Of a DNA stretch of 64,000 nt, positions 45,391 through 57,202 are shown piece after piece. The DNA comes from Epiperipatus broadwayi (lineage: Eukaryota; Onychophora; Udeonychophora; Euonychophora; Peripatidae): contig JAQFVV010000021.1 of NCBI GenBank assembly GCA_028023455.1, positions 6,720,853 through 6,784,852 of the forward strand. The letters run 5' to 3'. The first letter of the stretch is position 1; every line of letters begins with the position of its first letter. The notes beneath the pieces were generated by a model. The model worked only from the letters and a program-made list of their open reading frames with translations. It was not told the DNA's origin and did not search any database. A program made the translations under genes and the position numbers.

Positions 45391-47400
45391 TTATTTACAA
45401 GTATAACCACATTTATACAACATGTTATAATTATTTGTCACGAAGTTAACATTAGATCTTATTTTATACTAGAAAAAAATATTAGATCTTAATGATTTTA
45501 TGAATAATTTTTGTCTACTCTCTCATAAAGCAGCCACAATTTGTGGGTTTTTTTTTTATCTCTTGATATTTTTATTGTATAGTATGTAAGCTCTTCCCTG
45601 CTTATCTATTAAATTTCGAAGTCTCACGAGAAAGTACTGCCAACGCATATTTATTAACATTTTCCGTCCAGGTACATAGAAATACTATTCTTAATATATA
45701 TATATATATATATATATTGTGCCCTTGTCTGTAGGTATATATATATAGATATATATATATATATAAGAATCCGAAGTAGTGATAGTATCAATTTTCATGA
45801 ATTAATATCCATTGTTCAATTACTAAGTACATGAAAAATTGGGGAATCATTTTGTATACATTTTAGATATGTTGAGCAAAAGGTCTTGTGAAAAGTCATA
45901 TAGAAGATTGGTTTTGCTTCAAAACATCAAATGATGGTCTGTTAACTAAAATTAATATATACTATAGGGTGATTTTCAATTTTTTATGTGGATGGTGTTT
46001 AAACAATGAATAGTTTAATGCATAGTGACTAGAAGTGATATGTCCAGATATTATATACTTTCAAAATATGTTTATATATTTATTAACCATATATATTGTA
46101 GCCCTTGGATTTGTCCAAGGCTCCATTTTTTTTTTAATTAGCTATGAAAGAGAAGGTTCTATCCAAATTTTCCTCATAATATATGTATTTTTTTTTCTGT
46201 GTAATAAGAAAATTTAAGCCAAGACAGAGTTTGAACCCATATTTATAAGGGATTGCATATGTTTGACTAGTGAGCAATCTAAAAATTTATTGTTAATGTG
46301 TTTATAACCAGAGGATTGTTTTATTTTAATTTATGGGTTAAATTGATATTAAAAAAATATTAGAAAAGCAGGATTTATATATTTGTTGATAGGTTAACTG
46401 AGAAGAGGAAGATGTGTGGCTATTGAAAACTACATTGGGATAATGATGATGAATAGTCATTATTTTAAGCTAGGTTAGAAATAAATAATTTATGGAAGTA
46501 AATAAATAATAATATAGATAGAATAGTTGTAACAAATAAAGATTAAGGCATTAAAAATCTAAATTTAAAGAAAAGTATATACCTGCGATGTGTGTGTATA
46601 TATAATTTAATTGTAGATCTTGATGGTACAATGTAAAATTAATAATCATTTCTTACATGATGTAAAGCAAGTTTAAATAAGAAATTAAAATCTTTTAAAT
46701 AAGTTTAATATTAGCAGTCAAATTTAATGTCAAGTCTGAGTTTGAAACAGCTGCAATATATTGTGTTTCACTATTAAAGGGAAAAGTAAGATTATTTTAG
46801 TGTATATTATCTTACTCAGTTAATTATCATTCCTTAAAATACACAGATCCTACTAAGGAATTTAAAGGGACCATTAATTTAGGCCATTAACGGTGAATGG
46901 TCAATTCTGGTCTGTCAAAGTGTAAAAAATTAATTGGCAATTAAATGTTAGATTGTAAAATTAATCTGTCTATTTGACTTGAAATTTATGCCTGGTTTTT
47001 CTGAAGGGGCAACAGGTTAGATTTAATTGAGAGGGGGTGGAAATGTCAATTAATTACAGAGATAAAGGACGTCTCTATAAAAGCTGTGTTAAAAAAAAAA
47101 AAAAAGGGGACTTGCTTGTATTTTTAAAACTTATCTGTGTCAGTGTTTTCTTGATTGACTAAAAGAAAACTGTGTTATAAAATTGAAAATCATATTTATT
47201 ATACTTTGTCTCTTCAGAATAATTCGACTAAATATAACAATGTATAGTGAGTAAATTTTAAGGGGGCACACACTTGGAACCTTCCAGAAGTTGGCTATTC
47301 AACAGATGTAATAAAAATTTAAACCGCAGAAGTTAAAACTTGAGTTTGATATCGTTCATATATATGCAAATAGTAAAATTTAGACTCAAAAGTTTTAATG
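45391..47400. other. AT-rich; AT-centred hairpin at 45683-45765
   Basis: ATTCTTAATATAT and ATATATAAGAAT bracket two (AT)n runs separated by GTGCCCTTGTCTGTAGG. The remainder shows no gene. A TATAAAAG string near 47077 is not supported by any downstream coding region. Confidence 0.5.
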
Positions 47401-47428
47401 CATATATAAGTCAATTTAAATCTACAGA

Positions 47429-47776
47429 ATGAAAGTAAAATTGGAAAAGGACAATCAAAAACAGACTGATATTGTGAAAAAGTTAAATGAAGGCTGTTTA
47501 ACTGAAACTTGCAGAAAATTACAAAGTTTAAAGATAATCTACTTAGATATGGAAATGAGGAACTCATTCAGCAAAATAGAAACTGTATATATGAGAGAAA
47601 AGGAATCGAACTCTATCAAAAGAACGTTTTACAACAAGGACTTTATATGCTCTCATAAACCGGTCAAGAAAAAAAAAGGAAAAAAAAGAGAAATCAGGAA
47701 CCTGGAAGAACACCTGCTAAAAGACTTGTATAAGTATAATTTTTATTATTATTATGATCGCTTTTTATGTGTGTAG
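47429..47776 (+). CDS. Unrecognised 115-residue open frame, doubtful
   Basis: I do not recognise this protein. It is rich in lysine and glutamate, starts MKVKLEKDNQKQTDIVKKLN, could form a coiled coil over its first 50 residues, and has a poly-lysine stretch (PVKKKKGKKRE) before a tyrosine-rich end. It lies in one of the few repeat-poor parts of the window. The purine-rich strand alone could keep the frame open, and no splice, promoter or homology evidence is visible. Most likely spurious; otherwise an exon of an unknown gene. Confidence 0.18.
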   Translation: MKVKLEKDNQKQTDIVKKLNEGCLTETCRKLQSLKIIYLDMEMRNSFSKIETVYMREKESNSIKRTFYNKDFICSHKPVKKKKGKKREIRNLEEHLLKDLYKYNFYYYYDRFLCV

Positions 47777-47779
47777 GAC

Positions 47780-50700
47780 ATTTAATATATATAGAAAAAA
47801 AAAAAAAACGAATTTCTTTCTTTATAGTGTATATCACGTATAGCATTTTTTTTTTTTGAAAAAGAAGAAAAAAATTATTAATTCATGTAATCACTATTGC
47901 ATTATTTTGGGGATAGAAATTGTTTTCATATGATTTTATATATGTTTATTTAAATGCTTTCGCTATTGTGGTTATTTGGGGTAGAACCGATATGCCTTAT
48001 TTAAAATGCCTTACAAACAATGTTTTTTTTTTCCTCAATTTAAAAAAAAGGGAAAACAATTAATTAAGAGATAGGGTTATTAGCATCAGAAGTTATTATC
48101 GAATGATTAGATTTATAAATGAATTGCTTGTTTATTGAGTATCATCATCATTTTTATTGTTTTTATAAAAGTGCCTGGAAATAGTTTTGAGAATTTTGTG
48201 CGCATTTCTTATTGCTTATTATTATTATTGTTATCATAGATTTAAGGCCAGAAACAAGCTGATTTATGCTTGGAAAATTTATGGGCTCATGTTCCAGTAC
48301 ACTAATTTGCAAGAATATTAAAGTTGTGAAAGTTTTACTTGTATAATTTGATGTTTCGACCTGTGTGTGTGTGTGTGGATAGACAAAGATCTCCACAAAT
48401 TCAGTGAAGTTTAACTCACTGAGATATATGCTATATTCAGAAAGTATTTGAACCCAGTGGAAGAGTTTTCCCACTTAAGTATGCTCTACACCGTAAGAAG
48501 GTTTCTTATTTTGATGGCCAGAGGTATTTGGCATACCTATGTTTTTATATGACTAGCGATAAAAAAAAATCCTAGCATATCTTAACCTTAGTGAAAAGGT
48601 TCTCTCTTATTCGGGTCACTGCCTGCCTCATATTAATATTTGATATTCTTTACGTGTGTATGAGAGGATAGCCATGATGAGCATTATTATAAGTATTGTA
48701 TACCAGGTCGCAAACTCAACTTAATGTCTGAATGAATGCAGATAATGTATGTGCAATTGGTGTATTTGAATATTGTTTTTATAGATTGGATTTGGCATAC
48801 GAGCCAGAAATAATTAGGTTAATAACTGTTAAGGGTTAAATAAAACGTACGAATGATTGGGCATAAGCAATGCGTATATAAATGTATTTAATAAATATTT
48901 ACATGGCCAGCTGAGAACTTCGCTGGAAAGGTAGTATTGTTAAAATATTATTATGTTATAAGAACATGAACATAGAGAGTGCACTAGGATGATGTTTGAT
49001 CTTAATGCCAATTTATTTGCAATAACTTAGTCTTACTATTATTAAGATATCTCTGTTGTAAAGATTAGGGCCAAAGAATATTTAATCAGGATGATCGGAT
49101 AAGATCAAGAAATTTGCAAGAGAATATTACCTTTAGATATTGAATTTAATTAAAAGGAAAAAAAAATCGATTACGTATTTTCTAAAATATATCTGTAGTA
49201 AAAAGGGAAAGCATCGAAAACGGGAAGAAATTGGTATTTACTATATTTAAGGTAAAAAGAAAGTGTAGATATAATGTAATGTATATGTTTTGTTTTTTTT
49301 GTATTGATTGAATTATAGTTTGTCAAATAAAATTTGTTATTTGTTTTAAATAAAAATTTGCGTGTGTCTCCATGTTTTTGTGGGTTATTATTATCTAGAT
49401 ATTTCCAATCCAATCATACATCAATATCATATTAGTAATATTTGAATTATCATGTACGTAATTAATATTTGGTAAAACTATTTAAAAGGTTAATTTTAAA
49501 AGCGTAAAATTACCAAATACTTTAATATTATTGAAATATAAATCGTGAATAGAGATGGTATTGAGTGATAGCGAGTGCAGAGGGTGGGCATAAAATCCTT
49601 TCCCCATCCGTTGTATTCAAACCTCTCTAGATGCATTTTATTTTATATAGTGTTGTTATAATTGCGACTATGTTTTATGATGTGTTTATATTAATAAGCT
49701 TAAATATTCCAGCTTTAGTGTAAATTGATATTAGATTACATTAAAGACAACTGAGATCACCTTGGAGGCGATCAAGAGAGGAATGTTTATCACCAATAAC
49801 CATCGCAGCTTATTCGATTTCCACACCTAATTGTTCGAAAAACCCTGGGAAGAGATGAGAATGAGAGGAGATGAGCTGGCAAAGATGTAAAATTTGATGA
49901 TAAGATAAATAATAGTGTAATAGACATATGGACGTGAAATTGATGAAGGGATGGATCAGAAAGGTGGAGATGAATATAGAACTTTATAATTAGAATAAAA
50001 TTTAATTGTAGCTTTAATCATGGTGAATGTGATTATGCTGAGAATAGCCTGGAATTCTTAAAGATATTAATATTGTCAATTTTAATGTGTTCTCAGTGTT
50101 CTCTAAATTAATTATGTATTAACCCATTCATGAAATATTATTACTAAGAGTATTGTATTGAGATTTCACCTCTATATCTTATTGGAGCTGCAATTTGGCG
50201 CCCTGGCAAATAAGCTTATAAATGTTCTGTATCATCATCATCATTTCAGTAGGCCTCAGAAATAGTGTCAGCTGGGAATGATGAAGTATCTATCGATCCA
50301 TTCTTAAAATGTTGTAATTGGCATGCAATTTATCTGCAAATGTGTAAATGCCATATAGTTTGAATATAATATAATTAATCCATAACGTGGATGTGCGATC
50401 ATTTGAGTAAAATTCTCATTGGTTATAATAAAGTTAGAATTAGCTTAAACTATCCAATAATACATATGATAATGTTTGAAATTCATTGGGGATGATCGAT
50501 TGTGAGATTGCAAAATGCGTTTCATGTTACTTTAATAAGTTTATATAAAGTTAACAAAATAAAGAATAACTTTTCATTTGTTTGAATTGATTTTGTATAG
50601 TTACTATTAGCCTGTAACGCGGTCGCACAAAGGAGGTTAAATTTAATTTATACGTATGAAATATATTAGTCTATGCCTCATATTTAAGAAATTATCAGAT

Positions 50701-50900
50701 TAAATCTATACCTAGAAATTATTTAATCTATACCTATTATACTAGAATATATATAATTGATGCATTGCCTATTTAATTGATACTTAAGAAATGCATCTGT
50801 CGTTAATTTATATATTTAAGAAATCTTTATTTCTTTAAATTTTTATTTAGTTAGAAATGACCTTGACCTTCTTCATTTTTCTTTAAATTTTTCGTTAGTT
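47780..50900. other. Repeat-poor block without a recognised gene
   Basis: None of the families listed elsewhere appears here. A somewhat GC-richer stretch lies at 49735-49880 and another at 50160-50300. Short (GT)n near 48362 and (ATC)n near 50230. Confidence 0.4.
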
Positions 50901-50904
50901 AAAA

Positions 50905-50988
50905 ATGGCTACAACGTGGAAGCCTATTAAACATCGATCCCCTAGCCCAAAACTTACTCGTTTAACAAAGAAGGGATTCATTTGGTAA
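50905..50988 (+). CDS. 27-codon small ORF, possible first exon, very uncertain
   Basis: ATG sits in a good animal context (AAAAATGG). The frame reads MATTWKPIKHRSP then SPKLTRLTKKGFIW and stops at TAA. Composition is much less AT-driven than its surroundings. The last codons overlap a donor-like GGTAAAAA, so it could be a short 5' exon instead of a complete ORF. A near-duplicate of the preceding leader (TTTTTCTTTAAATTTTTCGT) recurs 166 bp downstream near 51045. No homology is recognised. Confidence 0.2.
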   Translation: MATTWKPIKHRSPSPKLTRLTKKGFIW

Positions 50989-51069
50989 AAACTTATTTCT
51001 TATGAATTTTTTTTTTTAATTGTCAGCATCTTCATCTTCATATTTTTCTTTGGATTTTTCGTTAATTAG

Positions 51070-51088
51070 AATATATATATATATATAA
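51070..51088. repeat. (AT)n microsatellite
   Basis: Short AT run after the leader duplicate. Confidence 0.9.
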
Positions 51089-51262
51089 TTGGAGTGCAGT
51101 TTGAAAGTTATAATTGATTATTTGTTAGTCTTGTTTCAGAACATTATATTTACCTGTATAATTAGTTTTTTTACAAACTTTTTGAATTAATAAATTTCAT
51201 TATTTGGTCTCGAGTTGCAATCTTTATTGTCTATATTAAAATATTAAACCATATATAAAGGT

Positions 51263-51368
51263 GGATTTCCACCTTTATTGGTTAGAGAAGGTTGCTTTGG
51301 TAATGGATTGAGATTGTTGATTGTTATTGATATTGGTACTGTTTAGTTGTTGAATGCTTTGATATATA
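51263..51368 (-). repeat. Interspersed repeat family E, copy 3
   Basis: GAAGGTTGCTTTGGTAATGG, GATTGTTGATTGTTATTGAT and GTTTAGTTGTTGAATGC are the reverse complement of the 55.4-kb copy. An ATATATGTGTGTGTG tract follows. Confidence 0.62.
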
Positions 51369-52520
51369 TATATGTGTGTGTGTGTTTGTGTGTTGAACTA
51401 AATATGCCAACAGCTACACTGGCTATTATATATTAAAATCAGATAATCAGTAAACAAATTTTACAGGATGCAGTCAAATCTCACCAACCATTGTCAATGT
51501 TAATTGGGTTAAGATAGAAATGGAAAGTCCTCATTATATCTTCATCGAAGCTGTGAAATATGCCATAAATTAAAAGTTTAAAACTTAAATGCTTCAACCT
51601 ATAAAAGTTACATATTAGAATCAAATATTACTAGAAAATTAATCAGTAGAATTCAATGAATTAGCCATTTTTAAGATGGAATGTTTCATAAAAGGAATTT
51701 TAAAATGTTACTTTACAATACTATTTAAATGATGAAAATATTGTTGTCAATCATTGGTTACATAATTTTGACACAAATTCTTAACAGAAGCTAAGCATAA
51801 TCACCATTTCCCACTGCATGGAGAATTGGAGTTTGCTACTATTTTAAATTCTTAACAAGTTAGGTTATATTTCTGGAAAGCATACTTTTTTTTTTCCTTT
51901 TAACACTCTATGGCAGCAATGCCATGTATTTTTTCTATGCAAATGTCTGTCTAGTGGCTTTATTTGCTGTTCCTATTTTTAGCTATGCCAAATAAAGCCA
52001 TTAAATAAACTATCCAGTCACTAGATTGGCAGACTTGATATCTTTTGCTGCAAGTGAGGTGTAGATAAACTTTTGATCATTCAGTGATATCATCTTACTT
52101 CTTGCCAAATTATCTTCTTTGTTCATATTTAATGCATCATTACAGAATTTTCTTTAAACGTCTGAATTTAGGAAGAATAAATTCATTTCTAAGGTATTTG
52201 GCACTTCATTATATTTTTACAGAGACTCACTGTCAAAAAAATTAAAAAATGCAAATAATTTTCAAAGAAAAATAAAATTTACTCTATGATATAAAATTTA
52301 GTTCAAGCTTAAATTTGTTATGCAAATACTACATGTCAGAATCAGATACCCCTCCCCCATGCACTCGATAAACTCTAAACTATGCAAAAATTGACTACAA
52401 GTGATTCTGAACATCTGAAACACAGATCTTATAGAAGATTATAAAAACATGGCACTTATGTCTTACATTATCAGTTGAAAGTTAATTTAAGTTGACTAGT
52501 TTGAAATTAAAACCACCAAA
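51369..52520. other. AT-rich, nothing recognised
   Basis: No coding signal or known repeat. A direct duplication occurs near 51965-52010 (GCCAAATAAAGCC and related). Confidence 0.4.
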
Positions 52521-52674
52521 ACATCATGTGATTACTTTTTCATATGGGTACACAACCTGTTAATAACAATAGCAAAATGTCCATACAGTAGTGCCACCAA
52601 GTGCAAGACTTCATAATCAATGGATGCAAGAAGGTTTGTGTGTAAAATCATTATTAGTGCCTACTCATCCAATA

Positions 52675-52716
52675 TCCTCAGACTAATTTCTAACTTGTGG
52701 CTTTCATTAGCGAAAA
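52675..52716 (-). ncRNA. Hammerhead ribozyme, family C (decayed core)
   Basis: Minus strand: UUUUCG/UGAGGA (six pairs including wobbles), CUAAUGA (G to A), stem II AGC...GUU region, GAA, AUU/AGU, C. Helices are kept, the core is mutated. Confidence 0.65.
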
Positions 52717-53127
52717 GGTGGATTTGAGAGCACTGCATCTAGATCTTATGATCTAATGCAACCCTCCAGCAGCCACATTTTATATATTTGATTAATTATA
52801 AAGCTAGCAGTCTAATATGAAAACACAATAAAGTTTTAAATCCAAGTTTATTCAATTGTGTAGTCATATAAATCTGAACTCAGTTCAGCATCTATACATT
52901 TTGGTGTCTTTGGTTTTTCAAAAACCACAGCCACCATTATCTTATAAACAATATAGGTAAAAAACCATCAAAACATCATGTGGCTACTGTTTCATATGCT
53001 TTCACAGGCTGTTAATAACCACAGCAAACTTTCCACACAGTATTGCCATTGAGTGCAAGCCTTCATAACCAATGGATGCAAGAAGTTTTGTGCATAAAAT
53101 CCTTATCTAGTGTCTACTCATTCAGTA

Positions 53128-53169
53128 TTCCCAGACTAGTTTCTAGGTTGTGGCTTTTATCAGTGAGCC
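53128..53169 (-). ncRNA. Hammerhead ribozyme, family C (decayed core)
   Basis: Minus strand: GGCUCA/UGGGAA (four pairs next to the core), CUGAUAA (invariant G to A), hairpin CCACAACC, GAA, ACU/AGU, C. It is the second member of the tandem pair. Confidence 0.65.
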
Positions 53170-53237
53170 TTGGATTTGAGAAGCAGAGGGTTGCATTAGA
53201 TTATATAATATATGTGCAGTGCTCTCAAATCCAAGGC

Positions 53238-53279
53238 TTGTCACTAATGAAAATCATAAGCTAGAATCTTGTCTGGGAT
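53238..53279 (+). ncRNA. Hammerhead-like motif, family C, inverted copy
   Basis: UUGUCA, CUAAUGA, hairpin AAUCAUAAGCUA, GAA, UCU/UGU, C, UGGGAU. Two core or stem changes, so presumably inactive. Confidence 0.55.
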
Positions 53280-53400
53280 ATTGGATGAGTAGGCACTAGA
53301 TAAAGACTTTATGCATTAACCTTCTTGCATCCATTGATTATGAAGACTTGCCTTTGGTGGCAATACTGTATGGAGAGTTTGTTGATGCTATTAGCTTGAA

Positions 53401-54225
53401 ATGACATTAATTTCTCAATTGATTTGTAAGTCCACTCCTCAATTAATTTTTGCCTAATTTATGACCTACAGCAAAGGGAAATAGAAAGTGAGATTTCAAT
53501 TTTTATAATAAGGTAACGGTTCAATAATGGTTAGTAAGATTTGGGAAATTACTACAAACATAGATTGGTGATCATGTGATTTAAGTATATAATGATCTGC
53601 TTAGCTCATAATTTATTATAGCGCTGTACTTTTCTACAAGATACTAAAGTTGCTAAGCATAATTATTAATTCTGCCTTTTAAAAGTGTAATTGGAGGTAA
53701 TTATATTGTAATTTTATTAACCTATTGCTTGATTTGTAAATTCACCTCATAATTTAACACTGCCTAATACATAGTATATTAGTTTGGGATAGAAAGTTGG
53801 ACTATTTCAAAAAATGATAAACTGGTTTAGACTGATGCATTGCATTAAATAGACTATACTTTTTAATGCAATTCAATTTGCATCACCTGAAAATAAATAT
53901 ACAATTTTTGATTATAAAATTCCTGTTATTTTTGGATCCCTCTCTCTATATATATAAATGATATATGGTGCAGTTTCATCCATGTATTTTGAATGATCAA
54001 ACTGAAACATCAATATACTCATTATGAAAAACATATATGGATAAACCCACAAAGTATTTTGTTTACATCTGTAACCCATGCAAAACTTCATATATATATA
54101 TATATATGTAAATTTATAAATAAATATTAAAAAATACAGTTTTTAAAAGTTTATAAAAAATATATCTATAAATGTCACTTAGGAGCACTTTAAACTATGC
54201 TTGTAATTTTTGTCAACTAATACTT
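53401..54225. other. AT-rich, nothing recognised
   Basis: Contains an (AT)n near 54092-54108 and no coding signal. Confidence 0.4.
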
Positions 54226-54257
54226 TTAAAGGTCAACTTTCCCATAATTCCATGATG

Positions 54258-54515
54258 TCAACTTTCCCATAATTCTGTGACCTTAATGTTTGCTGCCTGC
54301 CTATTGATTAAATCTTGCTTGTATTTATATATTAACATCGCTTCCTTCATTTTTCTTTTATTATTATTTCTTTCAGTTTCCAATATTTCTATGTTGCTAT
54401 AATTAAAATCAAAATCATATATACATGATTTATTATGGTCATAAAAGATGGAAGCTGATAAATTATTATTATTTTTAAACACAGGAACAGATTTGTGCTT
54501 ACTGTGGAAGCCCAA
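54258..54515 (-). pseudogene. Penelope-like GIY-YIG endonuclease C-terminal remnant, second family
   Basis: The frame encodes 85 residues: a variable start, then F.DHNKSC.YDFDF..SNIEIL, ETERNNNKRKMKEAMLIYKY, DLINRQ and VTELWES. This is the distal half of a GIY-YIG domain as in Penelope-like elements (H..C.HDF.W....IL..E.....RK.KEA..I.......NR). The catalytic glutamate (KMKEAMLI) and late asparagine (LINRQ) are visible. The two GIY-YIG tyrosines and the arginine are lost with the 5' part. It is clearly diverged from the copies at 5.7-6.5 kb. The methionine start is arbitrary. A 23-bp tandem duplication (GAATTATGGGAAAGTTGAC twice) follows at 54232-54278. Confidence 0.65.
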
Positions 54516-54519
54516 TCTT

Positions 54520-55375
54520 ATCTATGTAATCATTGTTTTTTAATCAATAAAGTATGATTTTAAACATAAATGGGATTTATGGACTATACCCACATATATA
54601 ATTTCAATCATTACTTATATAAAACTTTATTTTATTTCCAGTTACATTTTTTATATGTCTTTATTATTTTTTTAATTAATTTTTTTTAAAAAAATTGTCA
54701 ATAATGAGTTTAAAACATAGTTGTATTTAGAATTAAAAATATATTCCATAATATAGAACTAATTATAAAAAAAATCTTTTTCTTATTAATTTTTGAATAA
54801 ATATAAAATTACCATTTTATATTGCAAATATTTTATTTAAAAATATTATTAAAACAACTTTAAAAAACGTATTAAATTTAAATTTTAATCCTCAAACTAT
54901 ATATATATATAAAGTTTAAACATTAAATATTAAATCATTTAATTTTTAGAAAAAGTTTTCTTATCAATACTCATTTATATAAAATATTTACAAAGAATTC
55001 TATTTAAAAAATATAAAAATAATTTAATTTAGAATAAAATTATAGATTGTTTTTTCTAATTTAATGTTTTTTATTAATAATATTTTCTACTTTTTTTATT
55101 ATGATATAAAATTAAAAAAATAAATAAATAAAAACAATTTAATTAAATTATTGATAAAAAGCTTAACTTGCAGTACATTTTTTTAAAAAAAGTATGTTCT
55201 TTTCTTCTTTTCATAAGATAAAAAAACAAATAACAAGAGACGCAAAAACACACACGCACATTGCTTTTAAAAACTAATAAGTTTTAAAAACTTTAAAAGA
55301 ATTATTGCAAATGAACATGTATTTTTTTTTTGGTGACATAGAAATATTCTCACTTTATTTAGAGCAAACTTTTCC
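54520..55375. other. Extremely AT-rich, featureless
   Basis: 54640-55330 is almost only A and T, with no coding potential and no recognised repeat. Confidence 0.5.
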
Positions 55376-55377
55376 AT

Positions 55378-55485
55378 TAGAAACCAGTCAACATTTAGAC
55401 AATCCCAATATCAATAACAATCAACAATCTCAAACTGTTGTCAAGGCAACATCCTTTTAACAATAAAGTGGAATATATATATATA
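55378..55485 (+). repeat. Interspersed repeat family E, copy 4
   Basis: CAGTCAACATTTAGACAATC, CAATATCAATAACAATCAAC, CTCAAACTGTTGTCAAGGC and ATCCTTTTAACAATAAAGTG. The best-preserved member. Confidence 0.65.
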
Positions 55486-55889
55486 GGTGGAATATATATA
55501 CATATATAAGAATAAAATATGATAAGGTCATAAATGTATAAAGGGCTATCATAGTCATATTTGCCCAAATAAATTTTAAAAAGTCAAAACATAACAATTA
55601 GGAGTAGTTTAAAATGCATTGAAAAGAGTTGCTTCTTTAAGTCAAATAATGCTGGAAATAAAAATATCAATACACAAATAATATATGCATTCTGGATATA
55701 TATGCATCTATTGGTTAAATGTCATATGTGTATTAAAACAGTGGAATAGAGGTGGACTGTAGAGCTCAATGTCCATTATCACTTCCAGAACTCAAAAATT
55801 TATATGAACTTCCAAGCAATAGACAATCCAGTCATCTTTTGTGAGATGCATTCTAATGAAATTGCTAGAATGTTGGATTTTAGAACTCT

Positions 55890-56085
55890 AAGTCCATGGA
55901 TCACAGCTCCAACTCTACTACTTCTAATGCTCAAACATATTATAATCTATTGAGCTGAAAATCAGTGACTTCTCATCATCATTACTATTATTTCATGGAT
56001 CACAACTCCAGCTTTACTACTTCTGTTGCATCTATTGAGCCATAAAACTGTCACTCATAATTATCATCATTGTCATCATCATAAT
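55890..56085 (+). repeat. Two-copy direct duplication ending in (ATC)n
   Basis: GGATCACAGCTCCAACTCTA near 55898 and GGATCACAACTCCAGCTTTA near 55997 begin two copies. Both run through CTACTTCT, ATCTATTGAGC and AAA.TGTCACT-type strings into ATCATCATTA. The array continues as (ATC)n/(ATT)n to about 56125. Confidence 0.7.
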
Positions 56086-56189
56086 CATCATCATTATCAT
56101 CATCATAATCATCATCATTATTATTATATATTTTTTATTATTTGTAACTATAATTTTCCTTCTTTTCTTTATATATGTAATTCTATGAA

Positions 56190-56520
56190 TACGGAAATAT
56201 TATATTCTGTTTTATAATTAAATAAATAATTTGCTGAGCATTTCTTTTGACCTGAGTCAATGGAGGGCACAATCATAGAATTTCATCCTATCACTTCAAC
56301 AGATATCAATATTAAAAAAAACATGATCATGATATTTGTGTGTTTTCTTCAATATTAACATAACCAGAAAAAATCAAGATACATGCTTTCTTCAATATTA
56401 ACACCAGTTTAACTGATAGGATATAGGGCAATGATTGTGCCCTCCCTTCTCCTGAATCCAAAAAAATGTTCAGCAAGTTATTTATTTAATTGTAAAACAG
56501 AATATAATCTTTTCTTGTAT
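56190..56520. repeat. Foldback element, about 105-bp imperfect arms, about 100-bp centre
   Basis: ATTATATTCTGTTTTATAAT at the left and ATTGTAAAACAGAATATAAT at the right. Inner ends are ATAGAATTTCATCCTATCA and TGATAGGATATAGGGCAAT. The centre has its own duplication (TTTCTTCAATATTAACA twice). Resembles a MITE, but a target duplication is not clear. Confidence 0.75.
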
Positions 56521-56524
56521 TAGC

Positions 56525-56945
56525 GTATTAATGTTATTCATATAATTAAATATTATTATTGTTATTATTATTATCATTGATGCAAAGAAAAAACATAGAT
56601 ATTACAAATTTATACAAAATCATCATCAAATTTACAATTGCCTCAGATTTACTTTAAAACATATCCTCCAATTCTTTTCAATATTATACTAGCTCACACA
56701 GACCTCTAAATCTAAGTCTTTGTAATTCAGATGCTTTTAGGTTTTCCCCCATGTTTTGTATACAATAAAGATTTTATGAATAACAAACTTTGTCTTGATT
56801 TCAATCCATTCTAGAAAGCTCTAGAACTAGAATCTAATTTGAGATCTCATGGCTCAAACCAACCATTATGTAAAGCCTTTTTTTCTTTTTCTCTATATTT
56901 CTATATTATTTTGATCAATGATAAGGTATTTTCTATTATAATTAC
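56525..56945. other. AT-rich, nothing recognised
   Basis: No coding signal between the foldback and the family A element. Confidence 0.4.
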
Positions 56946-57063
56946 TTTAATATGCATTATATAGGGTATATGAGCACAGACTTTTACACAACCCACCACT
57001 CTCCACACTATCTCATAACACTGATACACTTGAACACGTATATGTTGAAAAGATAAATAATCA

Positions 57064-57108
57064 CCAATATACATATTTCATGCCAAACCAGCAATCATCA
57101 GTTGTTCC
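57064..57108 (-). ncRNA. Hammerhead ribozyme, family A, intact core
   Basis: Minus strand: CAA/UUG inner stem I (ACAA against UUGG has one mismatch), CUGAUGA, stem II UGCU/GGCA with a U-U mismatch next to the core, GAA, stem III AUAU/GUAU with no loop, cleavage nucleotide A. Unlike the copy at 4448 the core is unmutated, but stem I is weaker. Confidence 0.72.
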
Positions 57109-57145
57109 AGATTACCATCTCTACACATATATGCTGTAAGTGCTC

Positions 57146-57149
<4 letters not shown>

Positions 57150-57201
<52 letters not shown>
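57150..57201. repeat. (AT)n microsatellite
   Basis: About 50 bp of AT inside the family A element. Confidence 0.95.

Positions 57202-57202
<1 letters not shown>

Larger units (their letters stand above)
52525..53400. mobile_element. Family C array: two tandem minus units (452-bp period) plus an inverted copy
   Basis: ACCACCAAAACATCATGTG at 52512 and ACCATCAAAACATCATGTG at 52963 open two minus-oriented copies. Their hammerheads at 52675 and 53128 are also about 452 bp apart. From about 53195 the sequence turns back: 53200-53395 is the complement-like inverse of 52990-53190, including GCAATACTGTATGGAGAGTT against its counterpart near 53030. The array therefore holds a dimer and a foldback. Confidence 0.78.

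Noticed and set aside
47060-47100. TATAAAAG promoter
   Set aside because: TATA-like strings are expected by chance at this AT content, and no supported coding region follows.
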